Positions 1 to 8,479 of a stretch of 64,000 nt of DNA are shown piece after piece. Made by a program: the position numbers and the translations under genes. Numbering within the stretch: position 1 is the stretch's first letter; each line of letters starts with the position of its first letter. Below the pieces are notes generated by a model that was not told the origin of the DNA, searched no databases, and saw only the letters and a list, made by a program, of their open reading frames with translations. The stretch comes from Ascidiaceihabitans donghaensis. GTDB taxonomy: Bacteria; Pseudomonadota; Alphaproteobacteria; Rhodobacterales; Rhodobacteraceae. The stretch is from NCBI RefSeq assembly GCF_900302465.1, contig NZ_OMOR01000001.1, positions 620,001 to 684,000 of the forward strand, in the 5' to 3' direction.

Positions 1-302
1 CAGCCTTCAAGGGTGGCTTGTTGTTGCAAGGCGTCCCCTGCGCCAACCATTGACACAACCGACACCCAAGCGGCCCATGCGACAGTGATGCCCAATCCGC
101 CCCACTTGCTGCGAAAGCGCAATACAAGGGCCGTGGCGACCAGCAGCACCAAAGACGGCGGCGTGCCGAACAGGGCGATCATTTCGGCGAAAGCGGTGGC
201 AGGTGTGCCGGGCACCCACTGGGGGCGGACCTTGTCGCAGACTTCGGCCAGCGCAGAAGTGGGCAGCGCCGCCAAAATTAATCCTCTTCGAAGGGATCCC
301 AT
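1..302 (-). CDS. Secreted or membrane hypothetical protein, truncated by the window edge
   Basis: An open frame on the minus strand runs off the left edge of the window. It begins with an ATG at 302-300 that lies inside the last codons of dnaX, overlapping it by 25 bases in another frame, with a GGAAG ribosome-binding site about 6 bases upstream. The first residues form a signal peptide: MGSLRRG followed by a hydrophobic stretch and an ALA-E cleavage site near residue 18. A second hydrophobic segment (LVLLVATALVLRF) follows near residue 50 and a third (GITVAWAAWVSVV) near residue 70. I do not recognise the family. The overlap suggests translational coupling to dnaX. The stop codon and C-terminus are outside the window. 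Confidence 0.6.
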   Translation of the reverse strand, partial: MGSLRRGLILAALPTSALAEVCDKVRPQWVPGTPATAFAEMIALFGTPPSLVLLVATALVLRFRSKWGGLGITVAWAAWVSVVSMVGAGDALQQQATLEG

Positions 303-2041
303 TCGTCTTCCACTTCTGGCAGGGCATCTTCGTCGGCCTCTGCGGCTATTTGTTCAGCGGTGCGGATGGCTGTGATCTTTGCACCGGGAAATTGGGTAAA
401 AACGGCTTGCACCATCGGGTGATTTTCGGCTTTCGCTTGCAATTCCAAGTCAGCGGCGTCGCGAATTTCGGCGATGGTCTTGGCACCGCCTTCATTGACG
501 ATGGTAACAGCCCAGCGGTTGCCCGTCCAAAGTTGCAGCTTCGCGCCAAGCCGTTGGGCCAGATCGCGGGGCGCCGTCGGGGTGGGCACAAATTCGATGC
601 GCCCGGGCTGGTAAGAGGCCAGTTGCAGGTCGGTTTCCACATCCACCAGCAGCTTGCCATCGCGGTTGATGCGGATCAGTTCGACGACATGCTCAAACGT
701 TGGAAACCGGGCGAGGGCCGCATCTGCATCGACAGCAACAGCGGCCATTGTGCCACCACTGCCGGGCTGCGCGGGGGCAGCTGTGGCCGCGTAAGCTGCC
801 GTGGCTGATTGTCCCCCTTGGCCCCCTTGGGGCGCACCTGCATTGCCGCCGCCATTTGAAGGGGCTGAAGGCGGCGAGATACCGTTCAGCTTGCGCACCA
901 GCTCTTCGGGGCTGGGCAGGTCGGCCACATGGGTCAACCGGATGATCGCCATCTCTGCGGCCATCATGGCGTTGGGGGCTGCGGCCACTTCGTCCAATGA
1001 TTTCAGCAGCATCTGCCACAGGCGTGTCAAAACGCGCATGGGAAGGTTTTCGGCCATGGCCAAACCGCGGGCACGTTCATCTGGCGATACGGTGGGGTCT
1101 TCGGCCGCATCCGGTGTGATTTTGACGACGGACACCCAATGGGTGATTTCCGCCAGATCGCGCAAGACAGCCATTGGGTCCGCGCCGTCTGCATATTGAC
1201 CCGAAAGCTCTGTCAACGCAGCAGCGGCGTCACCGCGCAGCACCATGTCGATCAAGTCCAATACGCGGCCCCGATCGGCCAAGCCCAGCATCGCGCGCAC
1301 CTGATCCGCGGTGGTTTCGCCCGCGCCATGGCTGATGGCCTGATCCAGCAAGGACGTCGCATCGCGCACGGACCCTTCGGCGGCGCGCGTGATCAAAGCC
1401 AGCGCATCATCCGCGATTTCAGCGTTTTCCGCCGTGGCGATCTTGCGCATCAGGGCAATCATCACTTCGGGTTCAATGCGGCGCAGATCAAAGCGTTGGC
1501 AACGCGAAAGAACCGTGACAGGCACTTTGCGGATTTCGGTGGTGGCGAAGATGAATTTGACGTGGGCGGGCGGCTCTTCCAGCGTTTTGAGAAGCGCGTT
1601 GAAGGCCGAGGTGCTCAGCATGTGCACCTCATCGATGATGTAGATCTTGTAGCGGGCCGACGCGGCGCGGTAATGCACTGAATCGATGATTTCACGGATG
1701 TCGCCAACGCCGGTGCGTGATGCGGCATCCATTTCCATGACATCGACATGGCGGCCTTCCATGATGGCGGTGCAATGTTCGCAAACGCCACACGGATCGG
1801 TGGTTGGGCCACTTGTGCCATCGGGGCCGATGCAATTCATGCCCTTGGCGATAATGCGTGCTGTGGTTGTTTTGCCGGTGCCACGAATGCCTGTCATTAC
1901 AAAGGCTTGGGCAATGCGGTCTGCCTCAAATGCGTTGCGCAGGGTGCGCACCATGGCATCCTGTCCCACCAGATCGACAAAGGTCTCTGGCCGGTACTTG
2001 CGGGCCAGAACCTGATAGGCAGGAGCAGGGGTGTCAGACAT
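278..2041 (-). CDS. dnaX: DNA polymerase III subunit gamma/tau
   Basis: Clamp-loader ATPase of the replicative DNA polymerase, which loads the beta sliding clamp on DNA. The 587-residue product has the Walker A motif GIRGTGKT at residues 51-58, the four zinc-binding cysteines C70, C84, C87 and C90, the DEVH Walker B box at 137-140 and the SRC arginine-finger motif at 179-181. An Ala/Gly/Pro-rich linker (about 395-430) precedes a tau-like C-terminal domain that ends in acidic residues. I chose the ATG at 2041; an upstream TTG at 2044 is in frame but unlikely. The signal-peptide gene downstream overlaps its 3' end. I saw no obvious slippery frameshift heptamer. Identification is secure. Confidence 0.96.
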   Translation of the reverse strand: MSDTPAPAYQVLARKYRPETFVDLVGQDAMVRTLRNAFEADRIAQAFVMTGIRGTGKTTTARIIAKGMNCIGPDGTSGPTTDPCGVCEHCTAIMEGRHVDVMEMDAASRTGVGDIREIIDSVHYRAASARYKIYIIDEVHMLSTSAFNALLKTLEEPPAHVKFIFATTEIRKVPVTVLSRCQRFDLRRIEPEVMIALMRKIATAENAEIADDALALITRAAEGSVRDATSLLDQAISHGAGETTADQVRAMLGLADRGRVLDLIDMVLRGDAAAALTELSGQYADGADPMAVLRDLAEITHWVSVVKITPDAAEDPTVSPDERARGLAMAENLPMRVLTRLWQMLLKSLDEVAAAPNAMMAAEMAIIRLTHVADLPSPEELVRKLNGISPPSAPSNGGGNAGAPQGGQGGQSATAAYAATAAPAQPGSGGTMAAVAVDADAALARFPTFEHVVELIRINRDGKLLVDVETDLQLASYQPGRIEFVPTPTAPRDLAQRLGAKLQLWTGNRWAVTIVNEGGAKTIAEIRDAADLELQAKAENHPMVQAVFTQFPGAKITAIRTAEQIAAEADEDALPEVEDEWDPFEED

Positions 2042-2226
2042 CAATTGGCTTTCTGTGGATTCGTCACAAACAGAAGGTAATGCGCCCCGCGCTGAACGTC
2101 CACAGCGGCAAGTGTTGTTCGGGAAGTTGAAACAGTTCGTTTCGCAAGCCGTGGCTGTAATAACTTGTTAAAAACGCGACGAAAATTTACTATGAGTTGT
2201 ATTCTTTCATTCGGGGAAATTCGTCC

Positions 2227-3189
2227 ATGTTCGGTTTGTTGGCACTTTTAGGTTTGGGTCTGGGTTTGGCCGCACTGATTGGAAGCGACGATAGCAGCGA
2301 CGGTGCGTCAGGTGATCAGGCGTCTCCGACAGAAGACGCGGACGTCATTTCGGACGAAGCATATCGCGCAGATTTTGTCGCGGAATTCGACGATCTGGTT
2401 GCGGAAGGCGAAATCACGCAAGGTCAGGCTGACCAGGCTTTGGGGCAAATTGATTTTGTCAGCGGTGCGCAAGACGTTGAAGCACTGGGCGGTGATGACT
2501 ACCTTCTTCTTGGTGCGGGCGATGATACCGTTGATGGCGGCGCCGGTGACGATGTGATCCTGACGGGCCTGGGCGATGACAGTGTCGATCTTGGCGAAGG
2601 CAGCGACGTTTATGGCGCCGATTTTCGTAACATTCCAAGCGCCGATGACTTTGAACCCTTTCCCATTGCCGAAGGCAGCGGCAACCTATCTGAGGCAACG
2701 GTCGAAGGTGGCGACGACACGATCAATGGCGGCGTTGGCAACGATGCGATTTCTGACAGTTTCGGATCAAACGAGATCAACGGCCAGCAAGGGGCCGATT
2801 TCATTGTGTCAGTGGATGATGCATCGGACCAAGGCACCGCAGATACCGTGAGCGGTGGCTTCGGCTCTGACACGTTGGTGGTTGATGAAGGCGATGTTGT
2901 TGAAACCGGCAACGGACGCGACAGCGTTGTGGTCGAGACCTACAACGGCGTCGAAGACGGGTATGATGTGGTCACGATCACGGATTTTGAACAAGGCAAG
3001 GATTCCCTTGTTGTTCAAGGCCAGCCCGGTCTTTTGAACCCCGTCGGGGATGAAGACACCGTAACAGTCGAGAATTCTCAAGACGGCGAAGACGCGATTG
3101 TGTTGATCAACAACATTCCGGTTGTGCGGGTCGTGGGCGGTGCAGGCCTTGCGGAAAGCGATGTGACGGTGTTTGTCGACAGCCGCTAA
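2227..3189 (+). CDS. RTX-like calcium-binding repeat protein
   Basis: The 320-residue product starts with a hydrophobic segment (residues 1-17, MFGLLALLGLGLG) and continues as a very acidic protein. Residues 88-130 contain GGxGxDx-type nonapeptides (GAGDDTVDG, GAGDDVILT, GLGDDSVDL), and degenerate copies follow (GGDDTINGG, GVGNDAIS). Such repeats fold into calcium-binding parallel beta rolls in exported RTX proteins. The ATG at 2227 is preferred because GGGGA lies 9 bases upstream; a TTG at 2197 lacks a binding site. I see no catalytic domain and no secretion genes beside it. It is an exported or surface protein of unknown role, and export by a type I system is inference only. Confidence 0.8.
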   Translation: MFGLLALLGLGLGLAALIGSDDSSDGASGDQASPTEDADVISDEAYRADFVAEFDDLVAEGEITQGQADQALGQIDFVSGAQDVEALGGDDYLLLGAGDDTVDGGAGDDVILTGLGDDSVDLGEGSDVYGADFRNIPSADDFEPFPIAEGSGNLSEATVEGGDDTINGGVGNDAISDSFGSNEINGQQGADFIVSVDDASDQGTADTVSGGFGSDTLVVDEGDVVETGNGRDSVVVETYNGVEDGYDVVTITDFEQGKDSLVVQGQPGLLNPVGDEDTVTVENSQDGEDAIVLINNIPVVRVVGGAGLAESDVTVFVDSR

Positions 3190-3196
3190 ACCGCTT

Positions 3197-3553
3197 TTAC
3201 AAAGACCAAAGCACGCCGCCTGTCGCCAGCGTTGCAATCGTCATGGCCACTGCAAGTTTGGTAAAGCTTTTTGAGGGCAACGCCTCGGCGTCGTGTTGCG
3301 TGATGCGTTCAAGGGTTTTGCACGCCTGTCGACGTGCCATCCAAAAAACCCCGATCGCAACGACCAGAAATATCGAAGCGACAGCCTTGGCAACCCAAGT
3401 CGGGTCTGTGGCGCCGAAGACGGCCTTCAACCCGATCGCGATCCCCACGGCCCCCAATCCCATGCCCATCCAAGATGCGAATGTGCGTTCATTGGCCAGA
3501 ACGGTGCGGTCCTCGGCCCAGTCGGTGCGTGTTTGTGACGAATCGTTAGCCAT
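3197..3553 (-). CDS. DUF202 (YidH-like) small membrane protein
   Basis: A 118-residue inner-membrane protein. Near the N-terminus it carries the family hallmark DRTVLANERTFASWMGMG, a conserved charged segment leading into the first membrane helix. Three hydrophobic helices are visible: about residues 28-46, 53-72 and 96-115. The function of DUF202 proteins is not established. The start at 3553 (MANDSS) has GAGG very close upstream; an ATG at 3565 is in frame but has no binding site. The longer open frame extending to 3862 runs into the SRP RNA gene and is not coding. It converges with the RTX-like gene, 7 bases apart. Confidence 0.85.
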   Translation of the reverse strand: MANDSSQTRTDWAEDRTVLANERTFASWMGMGLGAVGIAIGLKAVFGATDPTWVAKAVASIFLVVAIGVFWMARRQACKTLERITQHDAEALPSKSFTKLAVAMTIATLATGGVLWSL

Positions 3554-3703
3554 AAACCTCAACATAGGGACAGTGGGCGGATTGGGTAGAGGCTTGTGCT
3601 TTGGGAAGTGGACGTGAGGGCCGTTTGGGATGTGAGGGCTACGTGCAAAATACACAGCATTGGGGGTTAGAGCCGTTTTGGGTGTAAGGGGGGGCTGCCC
3701 TCT

Positions 3704-3761
3704 CGTAGTATCCTTCGGATACCTTTGCCGGGCTACGCGCAAATTGCTTTGCAATTTGCGC
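3704..3761 (-). other. Two stem-loops downstream of the SRP RNA gene
   Basis: Just beyond the 3' end of ffs lies a perfect 11-bp inverted repeat (3737-3747 and 3751-3761, arms GCGCAAATTGC) with a 3-base loop. A second hairpin follows: GTATCC/GGATAC at 3708-3722, enclosed by the outer pairs CGTAG/CTACG. The first could stop or protect the ffs transcript, although no run of T follows. The pair could also be a dispersed intergenic repeat. Confidence 0.5.
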
Positions 3762-3767
3762 TTGGGT

Positions 3768-3860
3768 GAGAGATTGACAACGACCCAAACGGGACTCGTT
3801 ACGGCTGCTTCCTTCCGGATCTGACCGGGTTGGCGAGGCGCTTGCCCGCGCCAACCTCTC
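3768..3860 (-). ncRNA. ffs: Signal recognition particle RNA (4.5S, small bacterial type)
   Basis: Read on the minus strand, the segment contains the universally conserved SRP domain IV core: GGTCAGATCCGGAAGGAAGC followed by AGCC. This is the binding site for Ffh. The two ends pair: GAGAGGUUG at the 5' end with CAAUCUCUC at the 3' end gives a 9-bp closing stem with one G-U. The length of about 93 nt fits alphaproteobacterial SRP RNA. The RNA scaffolds Ffh for co-translational targeting to the membrane. A sigma70-like promoter sits directly upstream. Confidence 0.93.
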
Positions 3861-3867
3861 AACCGTT

Positions 3868-3896
3868 CATATAATGAGTCGTGAAACGACGTGCAA
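3868..3896 (-). promoter_or_regulatory. Sigma70-type promoter of ffs
   Basis: On the minus strand, TTGCAC (3896-3891) and TATATG (3873-3868) are separated by exactly 17 bases. The -10 box ends 7 bases before the inferred 5' end of the SRP RNA. Confidence 0.65.
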
Positions 3897-3907
3897 GGGC
3901 CGTGGCG

Positions 3908-5770
3908 TTACAGGTGCAAACGCAATGCACAAAAACCGTCTGCGGTGTCGCCCAGATCAACGGGGTTATACCGCGCTATTTGCTTAAGGTGTATCCGCGC
4001 GGCAGGGCTTGTTTTGTAGACCGTATGCAGGTCCAAGCCCGGCGACAGGTTCCAACGGCTTTCCGGGGCGTCTGCCTGATAGAGCGGATTGTGGATCAAC
4101 CACGCCAGCGCATCGTTGACTGTTTCTTCGCATTTCACGCTGACGGCTTGCGTGGTGCAGCCGGGATATTGTCCGCCCCCCGCCAACCTGTAGCTGTTGG
4201 ATGCCATCAAAAATTGCTGTGAGTCTTCCAATGGCGCACCGTCAAACGTCAGGCTTTCGACACGGGATGCGTTTTTATCAACAAGGGTGCCGTCGGGATC
4301 GTAACGGCTTGGACGTGTTGGATTTATTGTAAAATCGACGCCGTGCAAAACGTCAAAGTTGAACCCCGGTGCGTTTGAATCAAGCAGCATTTGATCCGGG
4401 GCATCAGGCCGTTGTGTCGCAAAGACCGCCGCGCAGCGTTCTAGCCATTCACGCACGTCTCGTGCCGTGACGACACGGCCCCAAATCGCATTATCAAAGG
4501 GCACAAGGGGGCTGACATCACGGCGCCGCAACGGGCCTTTGGCAAATGCGACGTAGTTGTCCGGTCCGGCTTTTCCGCCCGACGCATGCGCGGACGTGCT
4601 GACCAAAAGCGGCAGTTCAGCATGCGCTGTGCCCGCGATGTGGCGTTGCATGGCAAGACGTTTCGCGTGGGCGATGAATGTCAGGTCCGAACTGGTATGA
4701 AGCAAGGAAAAATAGCTGTTTAGCGGGGCCGAGGCGACCCCGACGGTTTCTTCCATTCTTGCTTTGGTGCGTTGATGCGCTGCATCGGTGGCTTGCAAAA
4801 TGGCCGGATCGTGAAGGGTCGTGCTGGGGGCACTGCGCAAAGTGACACAATGGTTCAGCACATGCCATGCGCCATTTGCGTGTCCAAGGTTCAGGTCCAG
4901 AACCGCCAGATGCGACCCGCCAAATCCGGGCATCGCCGCGGGTGTTCCGTTTAAGGTGCCCTGCACGGGATCGCTGCCGGGAACAGCTTGTGACGCGCAA
5001 TCTGGAAACAAACTATGTGTGTGACCCGCGATCACAGCATCGATGTCTGGGGTATTCGACAACTGCAGCGCTGCGTTTTCCGCGTCCTTTGGGCCATTGC
5101 CACGCCCAATGCCGGAATGGGCAAGCAACACAACTAAATCCGCGCCGGCCGCTTTGACTTTTGGCACTTGCAGGTTCACCGCGTCTTGCATGCTGCCGAT
5201 GGACGCACGGCCCGACAGATGCTTGCTGTTCCAGATCATCGTTTGTTCGGGCAGCACGGAAATGACACCCACCTTCAAATCGCGTACCACCCCGTCAGAG
5301 CAAGTGGCCTGCTGGTCAACAATCGTCCACATGCGCACGTCCGACAGCGCCTTAGACACGATGTTGCTGCACACTGTCGGGGCTTTGTATTGGGTGCTGA
5401 CCGTGTCCAGAAAATCCAATCCATAATCAAAATCGTGGTTCCCCAGTCCAATGGCATCGTAGCCAAGGGCATCAAAGGCCAAAGCCATAGGGTGATTGTA
5501 CGAAAGCGGAGGTTGCGCTGCAGTGTCAGCGATAGGGGCGCCTTGCAAAGCGTCACCGTTGTCCAAAAGAATACACGCGCCTTCACCGTTTTCGGTGCGG
5601 GCTTGGGTGATCATACTGGCAAGTTGCGCCAGCCCTGCTTTGGCCTGCGGTTTACCGGTGATGTAATTGAAGCCTCTGAGGTTCATGTGCAAATCACTGG
5701 TAGCAAGAATGCGCAAGCTTGCCTGAGCGACTACACCGTCGCGCCATTGATGTCTTTGGCCGGAATTCAC
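3908..5770 (-). CDS. 5'-nucleotidase / 2',3'-cyclic phosphodiesterase family metallophosphatase
   Basis: A 620-residue two-domain enzyme of the UshA/CpdB family, which hydrolyses phosphate esters of nucleotides. The N-terminal calcineurin-like domain shows the metal ligands in order: ATSDLH (D26, H28), DNGD (70-73) followed by LQG, GNHDFDYG (110-117), AHSGIG, and AGHTH near residue 258. The C-terminal half is the 5'-nucleotidase domain, which contributes nucleotide binding. I chose the GTG at 5770 because AAGAAGGA lies 8 bases upstream; an ATG at 5794 has no site. No signal peptide is visible from either start, unusual because CpdB and UshA are periplasmic. Exact substrate is not predictable. 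Confidence 0.85.
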   Translation of the reverse strand: MNSGQRHQWRDGVVAQASLRILATSDLHMNLRGFNYITGKPQAKAGLAQLASMITQARTENGEGACILLDNGDALQGAPIADTAAQPPLSYNHPMALAFDALGYDAIGLGNHDFDYGLDFLDTVSTQYKAPTVCSNIVSKALSDVRMWTIVDQQATCSDGVVRDLKVGVISVLPEQTMIWNSKHLSGRASIGSMQDAVNLQVPKVKAAGADLVVLLAHSGIGRGNGPKDAENAALQLSNTPDIDAVIAGHTHSLFPDCASQAVPGSDPVQGTLNGTPAAMPGFGGSHLAVLDLNLGHANGAWHVLNHCVTLRSAPSTTLHDPAILQATDAAHQRTKARMEETVGVASAPLNSYFSLLHTSSDLTFIAHAKRLAMQRHIAGTAHAELPLLVSTSAHASGGKAGPDNYVAFAKGPLRRRDVSPLVPFDNAIWGRVVTARDVREWLERCAAVFATQRPDAPDQMLLDSNAPGFNFDVLHGVDFTINPTRPSRYDPDGTLVDKNASRVESLTFDGAPLEDSQQFLMASNSYRLAGGGQYPGCTTQAVSVKCEETVNDALAWLIHNPLYQADAPESRWNLSPGLDLHTVYKTSPAARIHLKQIARYNPVDLGDTADGFCALRLHL

Positions 5771-5960
5771 GTCTTTATTCCTTCTTAGGATCATAGACTA
5801 AACCAGCGTTTCGCCCTTTACGATAGTAAACGTAGGGTAAAACTCGCAAAAGGCGAAATTTGCGACACTGTCCCAGACGAAAGCCGTGTTTTGGGGCATC
5901 GGGATTGAACCCGCCTGCGCGACATGCCAAGCCTGCGGCAATGCGGAAAAGGGGCCAGAC

Positions 5961-6929
5961 ATGAAACACGCGGAAACAGTGACATTCGGAGGGTCGGGCC
6001 TTGATCGCGCGGGTGAAATTCGCGGAAATTCCAGTGCTGTAGCATTTTTACGCAAGGCAAGCGACAGCCGGGCTATTGTGTTTTGGCGTGGCAAGCCCCT
6101 GATCCAGACGACGCGACCTGCTGCATTGGTGCGCTTGCCAATGGACCATCCGATTTTGGAACATGCGACGGAAGATCCGATTTTCTTGGGGCGTGAAGAC
6201 GGGGAAGGCCGCTTTGCCTTTGACGTGTCGGCATGGGAACCCCGCGACCTTGACCCACATCTTTTGGGCGGCTTTTTAGATCCCAGTGAACAACACCATC
6301 CCGACCTTGCCGATGATCAGGTGTTTGCCGAATTGCGCCGCACCATGACATGGTTGTCGCCGCGTGATGCTGAACTGGCAGCCAGTGGACGCGCCATTCA
6401 GATGTGGCATGCGAGCCATGGCTTTTGCGCGAAATGCGGTGCCAAGTCGGATATTTCGCATGCCGGGTGGCAACGCAATTGCCCAAGCTGCAATGCGCAT
6501 CACTTTCCGCGCACAGATCCGGTTGTCATCATGTTGATCACACACGGAAATTCTGTGCTGATGGGGCGGTCTCCGGGGTGGCCTCAGGGGATGTATTCCT
6601 TGTTGGCCGGGTTCGTGGAGCCGGGCGAAACGCTGGAAGCTGCTGTGCGCCGCGAAGTGTTTGAAGAATCTGGCGTGACGGTGGGCCATGTCGATTATTT
6701 GGCCAGCCAACCCTGGCCCTTTCCCGCATCGCTGATGTTTGGATGCCGGGGGGAAGCGACAAGCCGCGACATCACCATTGATCCCGTCGAGATCGAAGAC
6801 GCTATGTGGGTCACCCGAGAAGAGATGATGCAAGCCTTTGCTGGCGAACACCCGAAAATCTTGCCAGCCCGTAAAGGTGCAATTGCACATTTTTTGCTGG
6901 AAAACTGGCTTGCGGACACATTGGATTAA
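5961..6929 (+). CDS. nudC: NAD+ diphosphatase / NAD-RNA decapping Nudix hydrolase
   Basis: NudC splits NADH to NMNH and AMP and removes the NAD cap from RNA 5' ends. The 322-residue protein shows all hallmarks: a zinc ribbon with C156/C159 and C174/C177, the Nudix box starting at G217 (GFVEPGETLE, then REVFEESG), and the NudC-specific SQPWPFPASLM motif just after it. The start at 5961 is supported by AAGGGG 7 bases upstream; a longer reading from 5886 is not. An SRPBCC gene follows in the same direction after about 40 bases. Confidence 0.93.
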   Translation: MKHAETVTFGGSGLDRAGEIRGNSSAVAFLRKASDSRAIVFWRGKPLIQTTRPAALVRLPMDHPILEHATEDPIFLGREDGEGRFAFDVSAWEPRDLDPHLLGGFLDPSEQHHPDLADDQVFAELRRTMTWLSPRDAELAASGRAIQMWHASHGFCAKCGAKSDISHAGWQRNCPSCNAHHFPRTDPVVIMLITHGNSVLMGRSPGWPQGMYSLLAGFVEPGETLEAAVRREVFEESGVTVGHVDYLASQPWPFPASLMFGCRGEATSRDITIDPVEIEDAMWVTREEMMQAFAGEHPKILPARKGAIAHFLLENWLADTLD

Positions 6930-6968
6930 GACGACACTGGATCAAACCAACAATACACTGAGCAGAGC

Positions 6969-7436
6969 ATGATTTTTTCGACCCGCGAAGATATTGACGC
7001 ACCGATTGAAACCGTTTTCGACATGCTATGCGAATTTGACATCTATGAACGCGCCGCCATGCGTCGCGGTGCTGAAGTACGGCGCATGGATAAGCTGACG
7101 GCTCAGGGTGTTGGAATGAAATGGCACGCCGAGTTTTCGATGCGTGGCAAACATCGTGAGGTTGATGTGGAAGTCACACGTTTTGACAGGCCGAATGAAA
7201 TCGCGCTGATGTCCACGTCGTCCGGATTGGAAGGCAAAGGTTTTGTGCAGTTGTTGGCGTTGTCCAAAACACGCACCCGCATGAGCGTTGAATTCGAAGT
7301 CAAACCGACATCTTTGCCCGCGCGTCTTTTGCTGCAATCCCTGAAGCTGGCCAAAGGGACCTTGACCAAACGCTTCAAATTGCGTGCGGCCCAGTACGCG
7401 AAAACTCTGGAAGATCGGGCAAGAAACGTCGCTTGA
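6969..7436 (+). CDS. SRPBCC-fold (polyketide cyclase/START-like) protein
   Basis: A 155-residue soluble protein. It opens with the typical first strand and helix of SRPBCC proteins (MIFSTREDIDAPIETVFDML) and has alternating beta strands in the middle (MKWHAEFSMRGKHREVDVEV). It ends with a long basic C-terminal helix. Members bind hydrophobic ligands in a helix-grip cavity; the ligand here is unknown. It lies 39 bases after nudC and may share its transcript. It converges with pheA across a small hairpin. Confidence 0.75.
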   Translation: MIFSTREDIDAPIETVFDMLCEFDIYERAAMRRGAEVRRMDKLTAQGVGMKWHAEFSMRGKHREVDVEVTRFDRPNEIALMSTSSGLEGKGFVQLLALSKTRTRMSVEFEVKPTSLPARLLLQSLKLAKGTLTKRFKLRAAQYAKTLEDRARNVA

Positions 7437-7449
7437 TCCACGGACTTCA

Positions 7450-7466
7450 AGTGTCCCTGCGACACT
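7450..7466. terminator. Small hairpin between convergent genes
   Basis: AGTGTC (7450-7455) and GACACT (7461-7466) can pair across a 5-base loop, between the convergent SRPBCC and pheA genes. No clear T run is present on either side, so a terminator role is tentative. Confidence 0.35.
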
Positions 7467-7488
7467 GAACTTCGGCTAAGACGTTGGG

Positions 7489-8319
7489 TTAGGTCCGCAC
7501 TTGTGCAGACGGGTAAACGCCCAGAATTTCAAGCGTGTTGGTGAAGTATTCCAGTTCTTCAAGGGCGCGCGCGACCGCTGGATCGTCCGGATGCCCTGAA
7601 ATATCGGCATAGAATTGCGTGGCTGTGAATGCACCGCCCACCATGTAGCTTTCCAGCTTGGTCATGTTCACGCCATTGGTCGCGAAGCCACCCATCGCCT
7701 TGTACAGCGCTGCGGGAATGTTGCGAACTTGGAAGACAAATGTGGTGACCATGTCTTCACTGCGCCGTGTCTCATCGGCTTGGGGGGACATCAGCAAAAA
7801 GCGCGTTGTGTTGTGCCCCTGATCTTCAATGTCACGCGCCAACACTTGCAAGCCATGAATGTCTGCCGCCACATGTGATGCCAGCGCCCCAACACCCATT
7901 TCACCGCTTGCAGCAATATCTGCTGCAGCTCCGGCGCTGTCTACGGCGCTTTCAAAGGTGATGTTGTGTGCATCAAGAAAAGCGCGGGCTTGTGGAATGA
8001 GAACCATGTGCGCACGGACATGGTTGATGTCTTCAAGCGATTGTCCCGCATTCGCCATCAACGATATGCGCACGCGTACAAAGGCCTCGTCGATAATGTG
8101 CAGCCCGCTTTCCGGCAACAAGCGGTGGATGTCTGCAACGCGGCCGTAGGTGGTGTTTTCCACAGGCAGCATGGCCAAATCAGCGGCCCCGTCGTGGACG
8201 GCTTGAAAGGCATCCTCGAATCCGCGGCAGGGCACTGGTGTGGCGTTGGGCCGCGCTTTTAGCACGGCTTCGTGGCTGTAGGCGCCCAACTCTCCTTGAA
8301 AAGCGATGCGTTGGCTCAT
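7489..8319 (-). CDS. pheA: Prephenate dehydratase
   Basis: Converts prephenate to phenylpyruvate in phenylalanine biosynthesis. The 276-residue product begins RIAFQGELGAYSHEA, the typical N-terminus of the catalytic domain, and carries the catalytic TTRFLLM motif near residue 176. The C-terminal ACT domain includes the ESYMVGG segment, part of the phenylalanine-feedback site, and GAFTATQFYADISG. No chorismate mutase domain is fused, as usual for alphaproteobacterial monofunctional enzymes. The ATG start is at 8319. It is divergent from cycM. Confidence 0.94.
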   Translation of the reverse strand: MSQRIAFQGELGAYSHEAVLKARPNATPVPCRGFEDAFQAVHDGAADLAMLPVENTTYGRVADIHRLLPESGLHIIDEAFVRVRISLMANAGQSLEDINHVRAHMVLIPQARAFLDAHNITFESAVDSAGAAADIAASGEMGVGALASHVAADIHGLQVLARDIEDQGHNTTRFLLMSPQADETRRSEDMVTTFVFQVRNIPAALYKAMGGFATNGVNMTKLESYMVGGAFTATQFYADISGHPDDPAVARALEELEYFTNTLEILGVYPSAQVRT

Positions 8320-8479
8320 TTTCGGTTATCCTAAATTCACTTTTTCATGCCATTGCAGTGCTGAAATAGCAGGGGCAGGGCGTTTGGTCGCGGTAACTAC
8401 ACCTAGACAGCGCCAAAGGGAACCAATAGATACCCGCCCAACAGTACAGCCAACCCCGTAGAGATGGACAGCAATACTC

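Noticed and set aside
3554-3862. N-terminal extension of the DUF202 protein
   Set aside because: It overlaps the SRP RNA gene and its hairpins, and family members start near MANDSS.
5880-5945. Possible tRNA fragment (GGGTTCAATCCC-like T-arm on the minus strand)
   Set aside because: Only the T-arm-like stretch is present; no anticodon or acceptor stems could be found.
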